A stretch of 64,000 nt of DNA from Cylicocyclus nassatus (taxonomy: Eukaryota > Nematoda > Chromadorea > Rhabditida > Strongylidae), in contig CATQJL010000001.1 of the NCBI GenBank assembly GCA_958299035.1, positions 12,856,773-12,920,772 of the forward strand, given 5' to 3'. Both the position numbers and the translations under genes were made by a program. The notes beneath the pieces are model-generated. The model was not told the origin of the DNA. It saw only the letters and a list, made by a program, of their open reading frames with translations, and searched no databases. Position 1 is the stretch's first letter; each line of letters begins with the position of its first letter. Shown one piece after another: positions 31,300 through 43,974 of the stretch.

Positions 31300-32160
31300 C
31301 AATAGATGCTCCTACATTGGATAACACGAAGAAGGTTACGACTATGGCAAGCAGAACAAGCAGCTTGAGTTCCGTTGTGTTTCTCAATGTGGTCTTTCTC
31401 TTCATTTTGGTATCCTGTAAATATTTTTTTCTGAAAATATGCTGATACATCAGCCGCTTGCACAAAAATAATCCTTCAATTTTTTTGTTTATTAAGTCAG
31501 GATTCGGCTAAAGAAAAACGCATGGAACATGTGGGAAAGTGTCGAAGTAATGCAATAATCAACTGCATATGGCAATGACCATGTAAGTAGGGCAGGAAAT
31601 ACAAGTACTGCAGTGCTATCAGCTTTGAAATAACGATAGTTTTGTCGCCTATCGAATAAGTCACTGTGTTGCACAAATAGCTAGACTCGAATTCTTTCAC
31701 GTCATACGTTATGACGGCGAGATGGATAACAAAAAAGTTTGGGTAATGGGGTAGAGAAAAGCAAACTCTACAAGGACGAATCCATTCCCAGAAAGTTGAT
31801 ATTCAGGAAGTTCTAGGCCAAACCCTAAAGCTATATATTTATGCCGAATTTTGCCTAGAAAATCTTACTTGACTCCAAATTGCTCACATTATATACTCCA
31901 CACTTAACTCTATTTACACTTGCTGATTTCCTCCGTGCCAAGGAATAAACATTAGTGACCTGACTTGTGAAATTGTTGCTATTTTCGGATTTCTTGTATT
32001 TCTGGAAGCTAGTGCTTGTCAAAGGAACCTGTTGTACTTGCTAGCATACCCTGCTCCGCCAGGCACTGTCAATACACTGACAGAATTCATCATGCCTTTA
32101 ACGTACAGCATCTCCCCCTCCGGTTCCCACCTATATATGCGAGTATCCTGCCAGTATATT
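31300..32160. other. No supported feature
   Basis: AT-rich unique sequence; a C-run lies near 32186. Short open frames on both strands lack support. Confidence 0.4.
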
Positions 32161-32229
32161 TTATGATCAGCATACTCGCTTACCCCCCCCCCCCCTCATC
32201 CCCACTCCCAGGCTCGTAACTCAAACTTC

Positions 32230-32440
32230 GCAGAAAAAAATCGATAAATATCGACAAAATCGACAATGATCGATGACGAAAAGTAGCTTACGGGATCCTG
32301 CTTGCCCCTAATTGTATGTGAGCAAAGTTTGGTCCATAACGATTAAGAAATGGAATCTATTCAGAACATACGTACGGACATACAGACGACATAGACAAGA
32401 CATACAGACAAACAGGCACTCAGCTTTATGTATAATGTTT
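32230..32440 (-). repeat. Dispersed repeat, second copy (inverse)
   Basis: Complement of the block order at 8984-9205, including ATCGATTTTTTT, TTTTCGTCATCGATC, GGACCAAACTTTG and TGTCTGTATG runs; about 70% alike by eye. Confidence 0.65.
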
Positions 32441-32499
32441 CCGAAGGTTTGTATCGGGTTTTTCGGAAAATATGCGGATATGTCTCGTTCTCCCGGTTT

Positions 32500-33690
32500 T
32501 TGCAATATATTGAATTTTTCTCGAAAACTAGTTCTTGTAGAAAGCTGAAAATTCGTAGTTATAGTTCGTGGTTTTTACCTTAAAGTCACCTACTGGGAGA
32601 TGCTCGCGATTGCTTTAGCAAAAGTGCCATATTTCGTTTTCTCGCTTTCTAATCAAGGAAAAAAACGAAACTGCGATATAGTGCCGGAATAGAGAAAGTG
32701 TGTGCGAGCAGGGTGGTAACCCCTTGTAATTTATGTAGTCGGAAATACGATTTTTGACTTCCAGGCAATTAGTCTTTTGGGATTTTACGTCAAATACGCA
32801 AATCGAACTTTTTGCTAGTATATAAGCTTGATCTTGTAAATTTTGCTTGGCCCTATGGACAGTACCTCGCTCAGTTTTAATTACCATTTTGCGATATTGC
32901 CTATATACGAGGATGCGATTGTTCCGAGCAATCTTAACATAGAATCATCAGTTCATGTAAAATTGATGCGTGTCTTCCCAAGTCTTTACCCATACGACAT
33001 TTTTCACAATATTTAATCTTCTAATAAATTTTTTAGATACTTTTCAAAAGCTCTTCTCATGCCCTTTCTAAGCATAAAAGACTTGTATTATCGGTTGAAT
33101 TTTTACAGAGTTTCAAACACCTGCATTTAAAATTAATTTTCATTGCTCTCACTTTCTTGCTCACCATTCAAGCTCAAATGATTGCATTCTTTTTAACACA
33201 TAACTGGCAGATTTTTGCTTATTGCATACACGCTTATATGATTTTTCAAATTTCTTCAAACTGAGAAATTGGTGCTCATGATGGATAGTCGCTACGCGTA
33301 TTTTATGGCCTAAAGTACCCTTTAAAAGAAGCAATTACCAAGCTTCGCTCATTTCTGGAAAGGTAGAGCATCTTGTAAGAATTCTTCTAAAGGAAAAATT
33401 TCGCGGTTCGTGCATAAAGAATTGCAAATTTTCACAAATTGTATTCTAAATAAATCTCAAAAGTAAGCCATTTTTTCGCTAACGCCTTTTTGGGCACACA
33501 TGTATCGGCTTTTGTCCAAATCTAAAATGCTTAGCAGATATAACAACAAGAAGAGATTTATGATTGTAAGATAGAAAGTTTTTCTTTTCAATGCATGGTT
33601 TTATCCTCTTTTGCGATATCAGTACGAGCGAGTGTGCACTAACTTGCGAAACGTTCACTGCTTTTGACTTTTTTACTGCGCATAAGAATT
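32500..33690. other. No supported feature
   Basis: AT-rich sequence without repeats or genes that I can support. Confidence 0.4.
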
Positions 33691-33698
33691 AGAAATCT

Positions 33699-33850
33699 TT
33701 GACCGCACGGACTGGACAGCACTGCGGAGCACGCGCCGCGAAGTAAAACGCTTGCCTCACTACAAATTCGCTATTGTACAAGTCGTGCTCTCGCGACAAT
33801 TCAGCCGCGCCGCGCGTAGTCCGCAGGGCTTGAGCAGCCCGTGCGGTCAA
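33699..33850. mobile_element. Foldback MITE, 152 bp
   Basis: TTGACCGCACGG at 33699 pairs with CCGTGCGGTCAA ending at 33850, with further pairing of CTGCGGAGCACGCGCCGCG and the GCCGCGCGTAGTCCGCAG region. A lone relative of the end (TTGACCGCACGAGCTGGGCG) is at 39030. Confidence 0.75.
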
Positions 33851-33859
33851 CGAATCGAC

Positions 33860-35825
33860 GATACAAAATCTGACAAAGCTACCCGCAGAGTGAAGATTTG
33901 CAAAACACGCATTATTTCCGCACCAATCAATACTTATGGGGAAGCGGCCCCAAGGCAAATATAGCATGACGAGGATGTAGAACTTAGAATTTGGCATCAA
34001 ATTTAGGATCAAACGTTGTGCAATTATTCAGATGCTATCGTATAACTTCTTGCTCTATCAAATCGTAAAGCATTCTCTTTCTAGGTGCTCATCCCTAGCG
34101 ATGTTACGGGACTTTTGGTTCCCGATATCGAGCCTACCAATGCAAAAAAATTGAAACCGGTACACTAAGAAATTCAAGTGAAGATATACTAGGAGCGAAA
34201 CAAAGCAGGTGATCACAATAACAGTTGTTTTGTTGACTATCTAGCATGGAAAGAATAAAAAACAGCCAGTGAAATGAGCAGCTTGGCAACTAGGCTCGGC
34301 CCGTCCAACTTTGATGGAACGCTCCAGAGAATTATATAAGCGTATCCTGTTATCCTCGAATATTCGATAACTGATAGTAAAGCTTGTGGTTTAGCTATTT
34401 TACGTTGTTTCTTTTGACGAATTGCTAAATGGGTATGGATGGAACGGTTACCTATTCGGTTATCTACTTGATCATTGCTAAGAAAGTTGGAGAAGCGGGC
34501 CTAATCAAACGATAAATGAATGAGTGTTCTTTAGTTTTTGTTCCTCAAGCGGCTGCGTGCTCCTTTGAGAACGCTGAGCAGTTGATGTTCTCACAACAAC
34601 ACTAGGAACCTCTTTGACTGTTGTGAAAGACAGATAGAAGCTGAAAGGATCAAAAATATGTTGTACTACCTCCCTTGATTCTGGCGTAAAGAACCTCAGT
34701 GTACTTCCAAATCCCTCTCTACGTCCGACCCCTCCATTCCCCTCCCCCCCCCCCCCCCGTAGATTCCATTGAAACCGTCAAGCGAACGCTGAAGCACTTA
34801 ACTCCAGAATTTCTGTTCTCGTCATTGTCGTAATTCTAACTGCGAGGCTGAAGTGAGCTCTGTTTCTCCTTTCACGCAAAACGTGAAATGATTAATGATT
34901 AGTTATTATCTACCCTGAAACTGACTCAGGAATCAATAATTCCATGAAAAAGCTTGATAACTCGCTTTACATTCAAAAGCCCTCAAATACCTGTTTGTAC
35001 TGTGTTCCAAGTCAGCCTTAATGATCACACATAAGATTCGGTAACCTACACATTGACAGGTCGTTTACATACTTTAAGTTTTTACATATAGAGGTATTAC
35101 ACGGTCAAGTGGGAAAGCAGTGTACAAAAGCCATACATTACTCATATGTGTCGATATCTCATAACAACAAAAATTCGGCACAAGAATAAGTGCTTTAGCA
35201 TGTCGTAAAATTTTTCTAGGGAGACATAACATCTGTCATGGTGCAAACAATGAATACATAGGTAAATGTAATCCATCGAAACTTGATAGCAAACAGCCAC
35301 AAACGTGGGAGCATGGAAATGCACTGAATTCGATAGCTCGGGCTTGTAGTCTACCATTATACAAGCTGGCATCCCTCGCACTTTGCGGCCAGTTGTCAAA
35401 ATTGGATACACTTTAATACACACTGATAATGCATTTCAACGAGGCTTGCTAAGTGCGAAACGGCTGCCTTGCTTCTTTGTAAAATTCTATTTTTGTAGGG
35501 TGCTTCTGTACTCTTGCGCGAGGGCAAAATTTGCGCACGCAGTCTCCATTTGAACGCACATTTGGACATATCTAGTTTACCCTCCTTATCCCACCTATGT
35601 CAAATTCAATAAAATTCGCTATTTGTTGAAGGCTGACTTTCGTGAAAGGCCGAAGATTCACGGATGTACTTCTGAAAACTTCCAGTATACACTGACTAGA
35701 TGATTAGCACTTCATTGTACAAAATCAGATGTTTCCTTCTTTCTCGATTTCAAGATGAAGGAAATAACGCCAACAGGATATATGATGTCTGAATGTGAAA
35801 CGCATATGTGTGAGCAAGTTGGGAT
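33860..35825. other. No supported feature
   Basis: A poly-C run lies at 34745-34759. A minus-strand frame 35423-35142 (93 codons, Cys/His/Tyr-rich) is open but has no splice or domain support. Confidence 0.4.
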
Positions 35826-35831
35826 TTCCGT

Positions 35832-36064
35832 AAGGCCCTGGCCATACCTCAAGCGATTTTTCAGTCGCGACGCGATTTGGCAATACCTCAATTGTTCATA
35901 ACTCATCGTGAAGGGTTTCTGATTGTAGGGAAGGCAGGGCAATTTCTCAGCCTACGAAGTTATACATGCTGCCCATTTGGGGTCTGCCAGCATCGAATTC
36001 GATGACATCTGACAGATTGCCAGATCGCGTTGCGACTGAAATCACTTGAGGTTGCCCACGGCCT
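35832..36064. mobile_element. Foldback MITE, ~233 bp
   Basis: AGGCCCTGGCCATACCTCAAG at the left pairs with CTTGAGGTTGCCCACGGCCT at the right; TCAGTCGCGACGCGAT pairs with ATCGCGTTGCGACTGA further in. Confidence 0.75.
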
Positions 36065-37012
36065 GAAGACAAGGTTTGCTTTATTTTCAACTTTCTAAGC
36101 ACTCAGATCCTTTTACTTCCTGCCTTCAGATGTCGCGGGGAGTATTTAAGAAAGGCATGGCATTTTTTGCTCATTGTGAATATAATGGGAATCAGAGATC
36201 GGCACAGGTGGCTTACAGAGCAGGCTGAAGATCGTGTTGGGGTTTAAGCGAAGGGGGTATCGTTTATGCCGATCTGGGACTGCGCTCGAGAAAAAGTGCA
36301 TGCTCTGCTGAGTATAGTATTTGTGAAAATAATCGTCAATCGCTTCGTGCGAAATCGGTACCTTGGGAGTGGTAAAATATTTTCGAAAAGCCCAGTGATC
36401 ACTGTGATCACTCAAAACAATCTGGAAGTAGAATTCTACCAAAATCAAGGATTGAGTAAATTCCAGTCTTGGTCACTTCATGCCCATCCCAACTATTTTT
36501 TGCAGTCTTCCGCTTACAGACAAAACTTATCTCAACGCTATTGTTACATGAGCCTAATACGCATGCTCCCAGCTTCCCTCCCCCCTCTCCTCACTCTTTT
36601 ATTCCATCCCCTCATTTTTTGGAAACATCGCAAATGCTCTTCACTCTTCACCGATTTGATCTCCTAGAAAGCAACAATTTCCCGCCACAACTTTCTGCGT
36701 GCAAGTGCGGGAATTTGAGCTTTGAAATAAACAAAAGGCTTGTTTACAGCGAAGAGGAAGTGAAATGACATCAAAGATGAGTGAATGCGCAATAGGCAGA
36801 TGGCAGTATGTATGAGAAATCATCAAAAGTTACACTGTAGGAGTGGCCCCGTTTTTTCGAGTGGTGTTTTATCCACCTGGAATGATATCCCTGAAGTGGG
36901 TTTTAGTGCATATAAAATGGACTTAATCCATGTATTAGGATAAGATATCACATCCGTGGGATTCCTTCCATTTCATTCAAAGCTAGAGCTCTTACGATTA
37001 GGTATCATCACT
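36065..37012. other. No supported feature
   Basis: Several overlapping open frames (36146-36768) are rich in Ser, Phe and Pro and carry no recognisable domain; none has convincing splice sites. Confidence 0.35.
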
Positions 37013-37193
37013 TTTAGACTAGGAAACGCGAGACCACATTGCGGACATTGTCTTAACAAGTTTGAGTGTGTTCTTCCCTGTTTTCGAGAGTGTATAAGCC
37101 TGGAGGAGGTAAATAACAAGTACAAACCTGCTAAGTACAGATTAGCCTTGTTAGACAATGTGTGCAATGCGGTCTCGCGTCTCTTAGTCGTAT
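37013..37193. mobile_element. Foldback MITE, ~180 bp
   Basis: TAGACTAGGAAACGCGAGACC pairs with GGTCTCGCGTCTCTTAGTC; inner pairing includes GCGGACATTGTCTTAACAAG against CTTGTTAGACAATGTGTGC. Confidence 0.75.
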
Positions 37194-37204
37194 AGTTGCA
37201 ACGA

Positions 37205-38730
37205 ATAGAAAATGTCACCGAATGAACGAATATCGAATAATCAATTTTCCAAAATTTTTCGAACGAATGAAGATCGAATATTTAATCTTCGAAAATTCTG
37301 CGAATGAAGGAATATTATTCGATTTTCGATTTTCATTTTATTCGAATTTAAATATTCGAATATTAGCACATTCCAAAATTCGAATGAACGAATACTTTAA
37401 TAACCGAACTTGATCGAATATTCGACTAATTTCGAATAAATGTTGGAATATTATTCGAATGTTTGAATATTAGGTCATTCCGAAAGTAATTTCGCTTTTT
37501 TCAAACGGGCGCCACATTTGATAGAGCAAAGGTTTTTGAGAGATCTTGGATGCATTCGATGCAGAATTTCATTCTCTTTCTAAATGTTATGAAACTATTG
37601 CAAAACAATAAATGAGCTTTCAGAAAATAAACGGAATTTGCGACTCATGCTTTTTGAGGAGGTCAATCACGATTTTTTAAGACTTTCATATCAATCCTCA
37701 GAAGGAGTTCAAGTGACAGTTCGATAAAGTAAACCTTATAGAATACAACACTACTTTTGTCTCTTTCTCATAACTCGCCGTAATTTTTTAAAAGATTTTT
37801 TAACAAAACCATCGGATTTTGGCAGGCTCACATCGGCCACAATCGCATCAAACATCATATTCGGAATTTGAGACTACCAAGATGGTACTATGAGTTAGCA
37901 TTGTATTTACAAAGCAAGTGAGGGTTTACAGATTCGAAATATCAAATTTCGTGTTTTTCGGGTACAGCCTGGGGCTCGCCAAAAAATGAGTTATGATGAT
38001 TTATCCCCGCAAACTAAACGAATCGAAAACGAAAAACACCTGTTAGAAAGAGGAGAAAATGCTGCATCGAATAATGCGCGAGCTGCTCTTCTTTTGATGT
38101 TCTACGAGAATTTAGCTGCCCAAATATGGAAATCGGAGCATCAGTTAAAATTCTGTTAAGACAAGATATGAAAAGGGGAAAAAAGCAGTTCTGTATTCTA
38201 TAAGGTTTACTCTATCGAATCGTTACTTGAACTCCTTCTGAAGATTAGTATGAAAGTTTCAAAAAATCGTGAAACTTGACCATCTCAAAACATGGGTCGC
38301 AAATTAGTTATTTTCTGACTATTTTGCAGCAATTCCATAATCGTTAGAAAGAGAATGAAATTCTGCATCGAATGCATCCAAGATCTCTTAGAAACCTTTG
38401 TTTTATCAAATGTGGCGCCCGTTTGAAAAAAGCGAAATTACTCTCGGAACCTAATACAATATTCGAATATTCGAATAACTATCTTTTAAAACTACTCGAA
38501 TGAACGAATATTCGAATAACCTTTTTTTAAAACTCCTCGAATGAACGAATATTCGAATAAGTCATTTTCCGAAATCGTCGAATGAACGAATTATTCGAAT
38601 ATAGGCCTTTCTCATTTATTCGACTATTCGAATGATCGAATAAATGAGCTTTCTCAAATATTCGACTATTCGAATATTCGAATAGTCGAATATTTCGAAT
38701 AAATTATTCGAACACGAGTATTCGGTGCTA
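37205..38730. repeat. TTCGAATATTCG-rich satellite, interrupted
   Basis: Flanking stretches 37205-37469 and 38455-38730 are built of variants of CGAATGAACGAATATTCGAA, a self-complementary motif, over about 540 bp in total. A mariner-like element (37470-38454) splits the array. Confidence 0.85.
37470..38454. mobile_element. Mariner-like palindromic element, 985 bp
   Basis: Ends TTAGGTCATTCCGAAAG and CTCTCGGAACCTAA are inverted, flanked by TA. The arms extend for about 420 bp (AAACGGGCGCCACATTTGAT and its complement; GATGCATTCGATGCAGAATT and its complement). The core near 37830 is unique. No transposase. Confidence 0.85.
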
Positions 38731-38734
38731 ACTA

Positions 38735-40130
38735 TACTTAGTAGTACAATAGAATGAATGATAGTAATTAATTTCTAACACAATCACCTGTCTCGACTTA
38801 CATGTTTCAACATGTAGCTCGACATCGACAAGCGAGCAAGTTAGGAACATGCTTCAACATGTCCAAACTGATTCTCAAGACGTCACCGCTTTCTAGCCCA
38901 TCCTCAATCATTTCACCTCATTTTTATTCGACGCCAATCGACGTCGGCAGTACATCTCCCATCACCTTTTTGGTTTTTACATAATATAAACAATTTCATG
39001 AACATTTGTTTGCTTTTAATGTCGGATTGTTGACCGCACGAGCTGGGCGTATATCCGGAGGTCGTCCGGTCAAACCTTGTACCTGTACAACTGCTATAAA
39101 TTTACATCGTACTAACATGCCGAATCACGCCAGCTCCGCAATACGGCCGCATGCTCCACTCCAAAGTGCTGATTCTGAAATCCCAAATTTAGGACTAGGT
39201 TTTCTTTGACAAACTTCATACTTATACAATCTTTGCAATCTTTCAAGTACTCTTACTGCGTAGGGCCGTTTGCATCCACAATGTGAGAGATGCGGTTAGC
39301 GACAAACGTCCAATGGCTCGTTAACCGCGGGATGCGCAAGCGCAATCCTAAGCCACATAATGCAATCAACTGGCTTGAAGTGAATGTACCGATAACCTCA
39401 GAATTCTTGATTCCGCAGCCTTAGTGAAACCTCACACAGTCAACAAAAGCGCGTTTTCTACCAACGATAAGCAACAATTATTTTTCACGCTCCCTGTAAT
39501 GCTTCTATATGGCTCATACAATTTAGCTGTATTTTAGATTCCCTACTATATCAGCGCAAAACTTGGTTTTGTTGTGAAGCTTGTGGAATTTCATGATTTT
39601 TTGTACGGCAAAAATAAAGAAGGCGGTCGTATCTAGGCCGCACCTAGATTTCTTCAAAGCGCATCTCGATTTACCAGAGTCGCATCCAAAATTTTTCAAG
39701 CTTACTGCTCTCAAATTCCTGCAACTTTCTTCTTCGAATTTTGAGGGTTCTCCACCACACTACTTTGTTCATTGCAGCATCTGAGCCTTTGCGTGATTTT
39801 ACCTAGGAATATTCAAAACGTGCTTATGAGCGTTTTTGAAGTCGTTAGGGAGGACGCTAAAATTGTTCTTTGTTCGCAGAAAGATGTAAGCAGAATGTAA
39901 AAACGCGTTCTTGACTGCCAAACATTCTTTTTCTCAAAAAGCTTCTCTTCCTCTAGAAAAATGATGTTCCAGAAAAGGATAGAACCAAAAGTATCATTAC
40001 TGTCTAAAGCGTTCTCTTTTCTAGAATCATAATGAATGTCTTTTTTGTGCTAAAACCGAGGTTTTTATACAATTTCGACAAAATTTATTTCAATCAATAA
40101 TAATATTACCGTAAAAGGAGAACTTCATTC
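38735..40130. other. No supported feature
   Basis: Mixed unique sequence. TGTTTCAACATG palindromes occur near 38806 and 38850. Confidence 0.4.
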
Positions 40131-40132
40131 TT

Positions 40133-43100
40133 GTAGCCGTATTCATCATTGCTACCTGGAGGTAGAATGGACCTTGAGGTAGGATTATCACTCAAAACCA
40201 GTATTCATCAATGTACCTTAAGATAGATGCTCAAGGTTAAATCACCCTTGAAAATAATTTCATGTGGAATGGATGATACCTTGAGGTGAATTTTACCTCA
40301 AGGCAGCCTTAATCAGCGATAAATCCACATTCATCAAACTTGATGCCTTTTAAGGTACATTCACAATATAAACTCTAATCCTAGCAAATTGCAAGGTTAG
40401 AAGTGATACCTTCAGAAATCTACAAGTTTTAGAAGCTGATTTTTCACACGAATACCAGACAGCAACTGCAGCAAGCAGGACCCATTGCAGCAATTTTGCC
40501 TAATTTCGCTGAGATTTGCTAGAGTTATGGACATGTAAAAAAATTAGCACTACTCTTTTCTTAAGTCCTATGGAAATGCCGTGAGTGTTTAAAAACTTTT
40601 GTGAAACTGATGCACCGAACCAGAGAAAACCAAACACATTTTATTTGCTCCAACAGCATTTTGAGCATCATAGATCCTATCAAACAGTATTTTGAGCATG
40701 GCACACTGAAACTACAAGCTGAAAATGTCTAACATAGAAACAATCTTTGCAAGCTTTGTATTCAAGAGAAGCCCGTGTTGACGTTCGTGTAACGCAATTT
40801 TTTAGCCTTATCTGTTGCTCAACTCAACAACTGAAGCTATTACGCGATGTTCTGTAAATTGTTTATATGCATTTGAAAGCTCTAAGCCTTCTTTACTGAA
40901 ACTTTCATTTCGGTTTTCTACATCAGATGACTTGCAAAAGTTTTACAGCTTCAAATTTGGAAAATCAAATGAGAAAAAAGTCCATTTTCGACAACTACGT
41001 TACGTCGCCTTCCATTAGTCAGAATGTCTGCGAATAAGCTCGAAGAATTTGCTACATGTAAGCCAAGAATGCTCTAGCTTCTACTGCGCTTCAGGAGTGC
41101 TGAAACAAAAATTATTTCTGTAAACTTTGAAAAAGTCTTCTTTCTAACGCCTTTTCAACGTTGGTGTTGGGTATCATCTGAAGGCATCCTGAGGGAAGAC
41201 GTAGGCGAATCATCCAGAAGAAACAGAATGGATGATTTGTGGGTTGAAAATTATCGAATTCGTAGGTTAAATACTCAAAATCGAATTTTGGGAGCCACAC
41301 AGCCTGGGTACTCGAGACGGCGAACATCGGCGAACAAAGTCTTTCCTTGCCGGCTTTGAAAAAAATGTCATTATGTAGTAGGTGGAAGGAAGGGAGCATG
41401 CGTAAACAGTGACAGAATAAGCGTAAAAGTCTAATAGATTGTTTTGGCTTTTGTCAAGCTTGTTCAGTAAGTTTTACCGATAGAAATCCAGAAAAATTTG
41501 GAGGAAAAAGGATGTCGAAAATTGATTTTTCGGCACTTTGGGTTTTTTGTTTCAATAATAAAATTCTTTTCAATTTCCCGCTATGTTGGGGAGTGATGCA
41601 TTTGAGCCTGCAGAGCAGACTTAGAGCTTTAAACAGCATATATGCTTTATCTCAAATATAGTCAATGTTGTCAAGAAAAACTAAAACAAAAAGTGGGACA
41701 GAACTTATTACGCGACCTAATATATCACTCAGGAACATGTGCGCCACCACTCCAACAGATAATGAGGTTCGACTCTAAGAATCCGAAAAGAGATAGAAAG
41801 TTTCCTAGCTTAGCAAAAAAATTAATCTGCTTTTGCTCTTCATTTACTTTGTTCATCCATTCAACTTCAATTCACACGTTGCCTCTGTTGTATAAGTTTG
41901 TAATGTAAGCATTAGACTTCACAAAGAGTTTCATCGCAAACAATTCAAAATTTTAAATGTTTTAATAAAATCATATTTCCGTGATTTGGACGCGCGTCCT
42001 CTATACAGTCAAAAGGGCTTGAAAAAAATAACTGTTCTCGTCTAAGGATTGTTTCATGCAGCAGTCGATTGGCTGCCCTGCTGCAGACCATTGGCTGCAG
42101 CGAATGCAGTATGAAACATCTCTGCTCATCAATAGACTAGGCTAATCCTAATGGCGACTGTTTGTGAAATCAGTTTTATGATGCATGTCAAAAATGTGGA
42201 GAACGTACGATGCCGAACAAGTACAATATTATTCAGGCAGGTAGGCATCGCAACAGAGAATTTTCCAATTCAAGTAAAATGTACTTATTGTTAGAAGCAG
42301 ATAATTTCCCGGATAGAGTCTTAAAATCTAGAATTGTTGAATATGTGGACTCTATCCTCTCCAATTCGCCAGCTGTAGCCTTTGACACTTTAAAGACATA
42401 AGTATCTTCGCGTAAATCCTATGCAGATACGAGAAAAAGCAACTCACCGCAAGTACGCCATGCCCTTCTTTGAGAAGACGTCAGTGTTTATCATGCTGAC
42501 ACAGGTTATTTTTACCTTGAGAGATAAATTTTGATGAATACGAAATTATGCCTTGAGGTAGCTTCTCAAGAATAACTTATATTGCAGTAGGGATCATTCT
42601 AATCTCACCAACGCAGCCGAAGCAGCTAGAAAAGTACGTGCCATAAACTCATATATTGTTCATATCTCAGACTCTGAAAACGCATAAGCCGCAGAAAATC
42701 ATGCAGTAAATGAAATGTGCCAGCTCTGCTTGGACGCTATAGTGCAGCCCACCCGAGGCCTTTGGATGCAATTGCGCTAAAATAACTCAAACCGCGATCC
42801 TCGAAACATAAGTTTACTATAATTTTCGTTCCCTGTCAGCCCACAATTCGTAAATTGCAGTAGTAATTAAGGCCACGAGTCGTTCACTACCAGTGCCCAC
42901 GAAATTGTAGACTCTACAAGTTGGTCACGTACTTGTAGCTAAACAAATACCAATAACATTAATAACATATCACTGTGTATATAAAAATGCAAACGGAAGT
43001 TCTCTCTAAGGTGCCACTGAAAGCAAACACACAAACAGCAAAAAACATCACAGCAGGCCGAACCTATGCAACAAATTTGTAAGCAAAAGCTTTTTTAGCT

Positions 43101-43974
43101 CATGAAAAAAGGATAGGCACCAAACTACGCAGAACATTGCAGTCGCTAGTGGTGAAGGACTATATTTCGCCGGGTGTGGAAGGGTCCCGCGTGGATTTCT
43201 TGCAGGAACGCAACTCCGTGCATATGCAAAGGCGTGTTTGTTGCTAATGACCGTGGGGACCGCTCTTTCTCGAAGACATAGTCCTCTACCCATCGCATAG
43301 GTGTCTTGACATGTGGAAGTCAACTAGGTATAGTTCGTCTCAATGGAGCAGGCAAATGTTGGCTCAATCGCGTGTCGCAACGGTCTGTGCTGTATGCGTG
43401 CTGCACGCGCCCGCCGGGGAGATCGCAAAAAATGAGAAAAGAATGGACAATTTGTGACAGATCACTGCAGGAAACCGCAGACTTGACGCCATGGCAATGC
43501 GGACGGGCATCATGTCAACCTTGGCCGGATTCGGAGTGCAGAGTAGTATTTACAACCTGCGATTTGAGAAATTTCCACATAGGACCGCTTTGGGATAAAT
43601 TACAGAAAACGAGATTGATATGCCTTTCAAAAGTGTCAGGCTGTAATAACCTAGTGGTTCTCTTTGTCTTTCTCATCCGCTCCTCCAGCGGCACCAAGAT
43701 AGGTACAGCATTGCGAGCATTGCGTGCGAACAGTCCTAAAATGTATATACCCACAGAACGAAAGAAAAAAGAGGGATTAACGGTAAAGAAGTTTACACAC
43801 CGCTGAGAGTTATGGCATGCTCTGAATGAGCGTCACTGTACATAATGCAAGCTGAGGTAGAATTAACGTACTTTGATGAATACAAAACAGCCTTAAGGTA
43901 GAATGTACCCTGAGGTATAATCTACCTCAAGGTTCATATTACCTCACGTAGCTATGATGAGTACGGCCCTGAAG
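40133..43974. mobile_element. Possible 3.8-kb element with inverted ends
   Basis: GTAGCCGTATTCATCATTGC with the following ACCTTGAGGTA-rich 100 bp at 40135-40230 is the inverse of 43850-43973 (..GATGAGTACGGCC). Further ACCTTGAGGTA-type repeats lie at 40270-40330 and 42540-42580. Inside, a minus frame (41399-41112) and a 63-codon plus frame (42210-42401) are open but not recognised, and a copy of the three-copy MITE sits at 43152. The GGCCGTA start fits Harbinger-like ends; no target duplication is clear. Confidence 0.5.
43152..43288. mobile_element. Three-copy MITE family, copy 2
   Basis: Ends GAAGGACTATATTTCGCCG and CGAAGACATAGTCCTCTACC. Internal GGATTTC, CGTGTTTGTTGCTAATGACC and GGGGACCGCTCT match copy 1 in order. 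Confidence 0.7.

Noticed and set aside
43306..43806. 166-codon open frame
   Set aside because: No recognisable motif, frames on both strands are open, and it sits inside a likely transposon; no splice or start context.
43850..43974. Simple repeat of ACCTTGAGGTA
   Set aside because: The repeats are the subterminal part of a larger inverted pair with 40135-40230 and are listed there.
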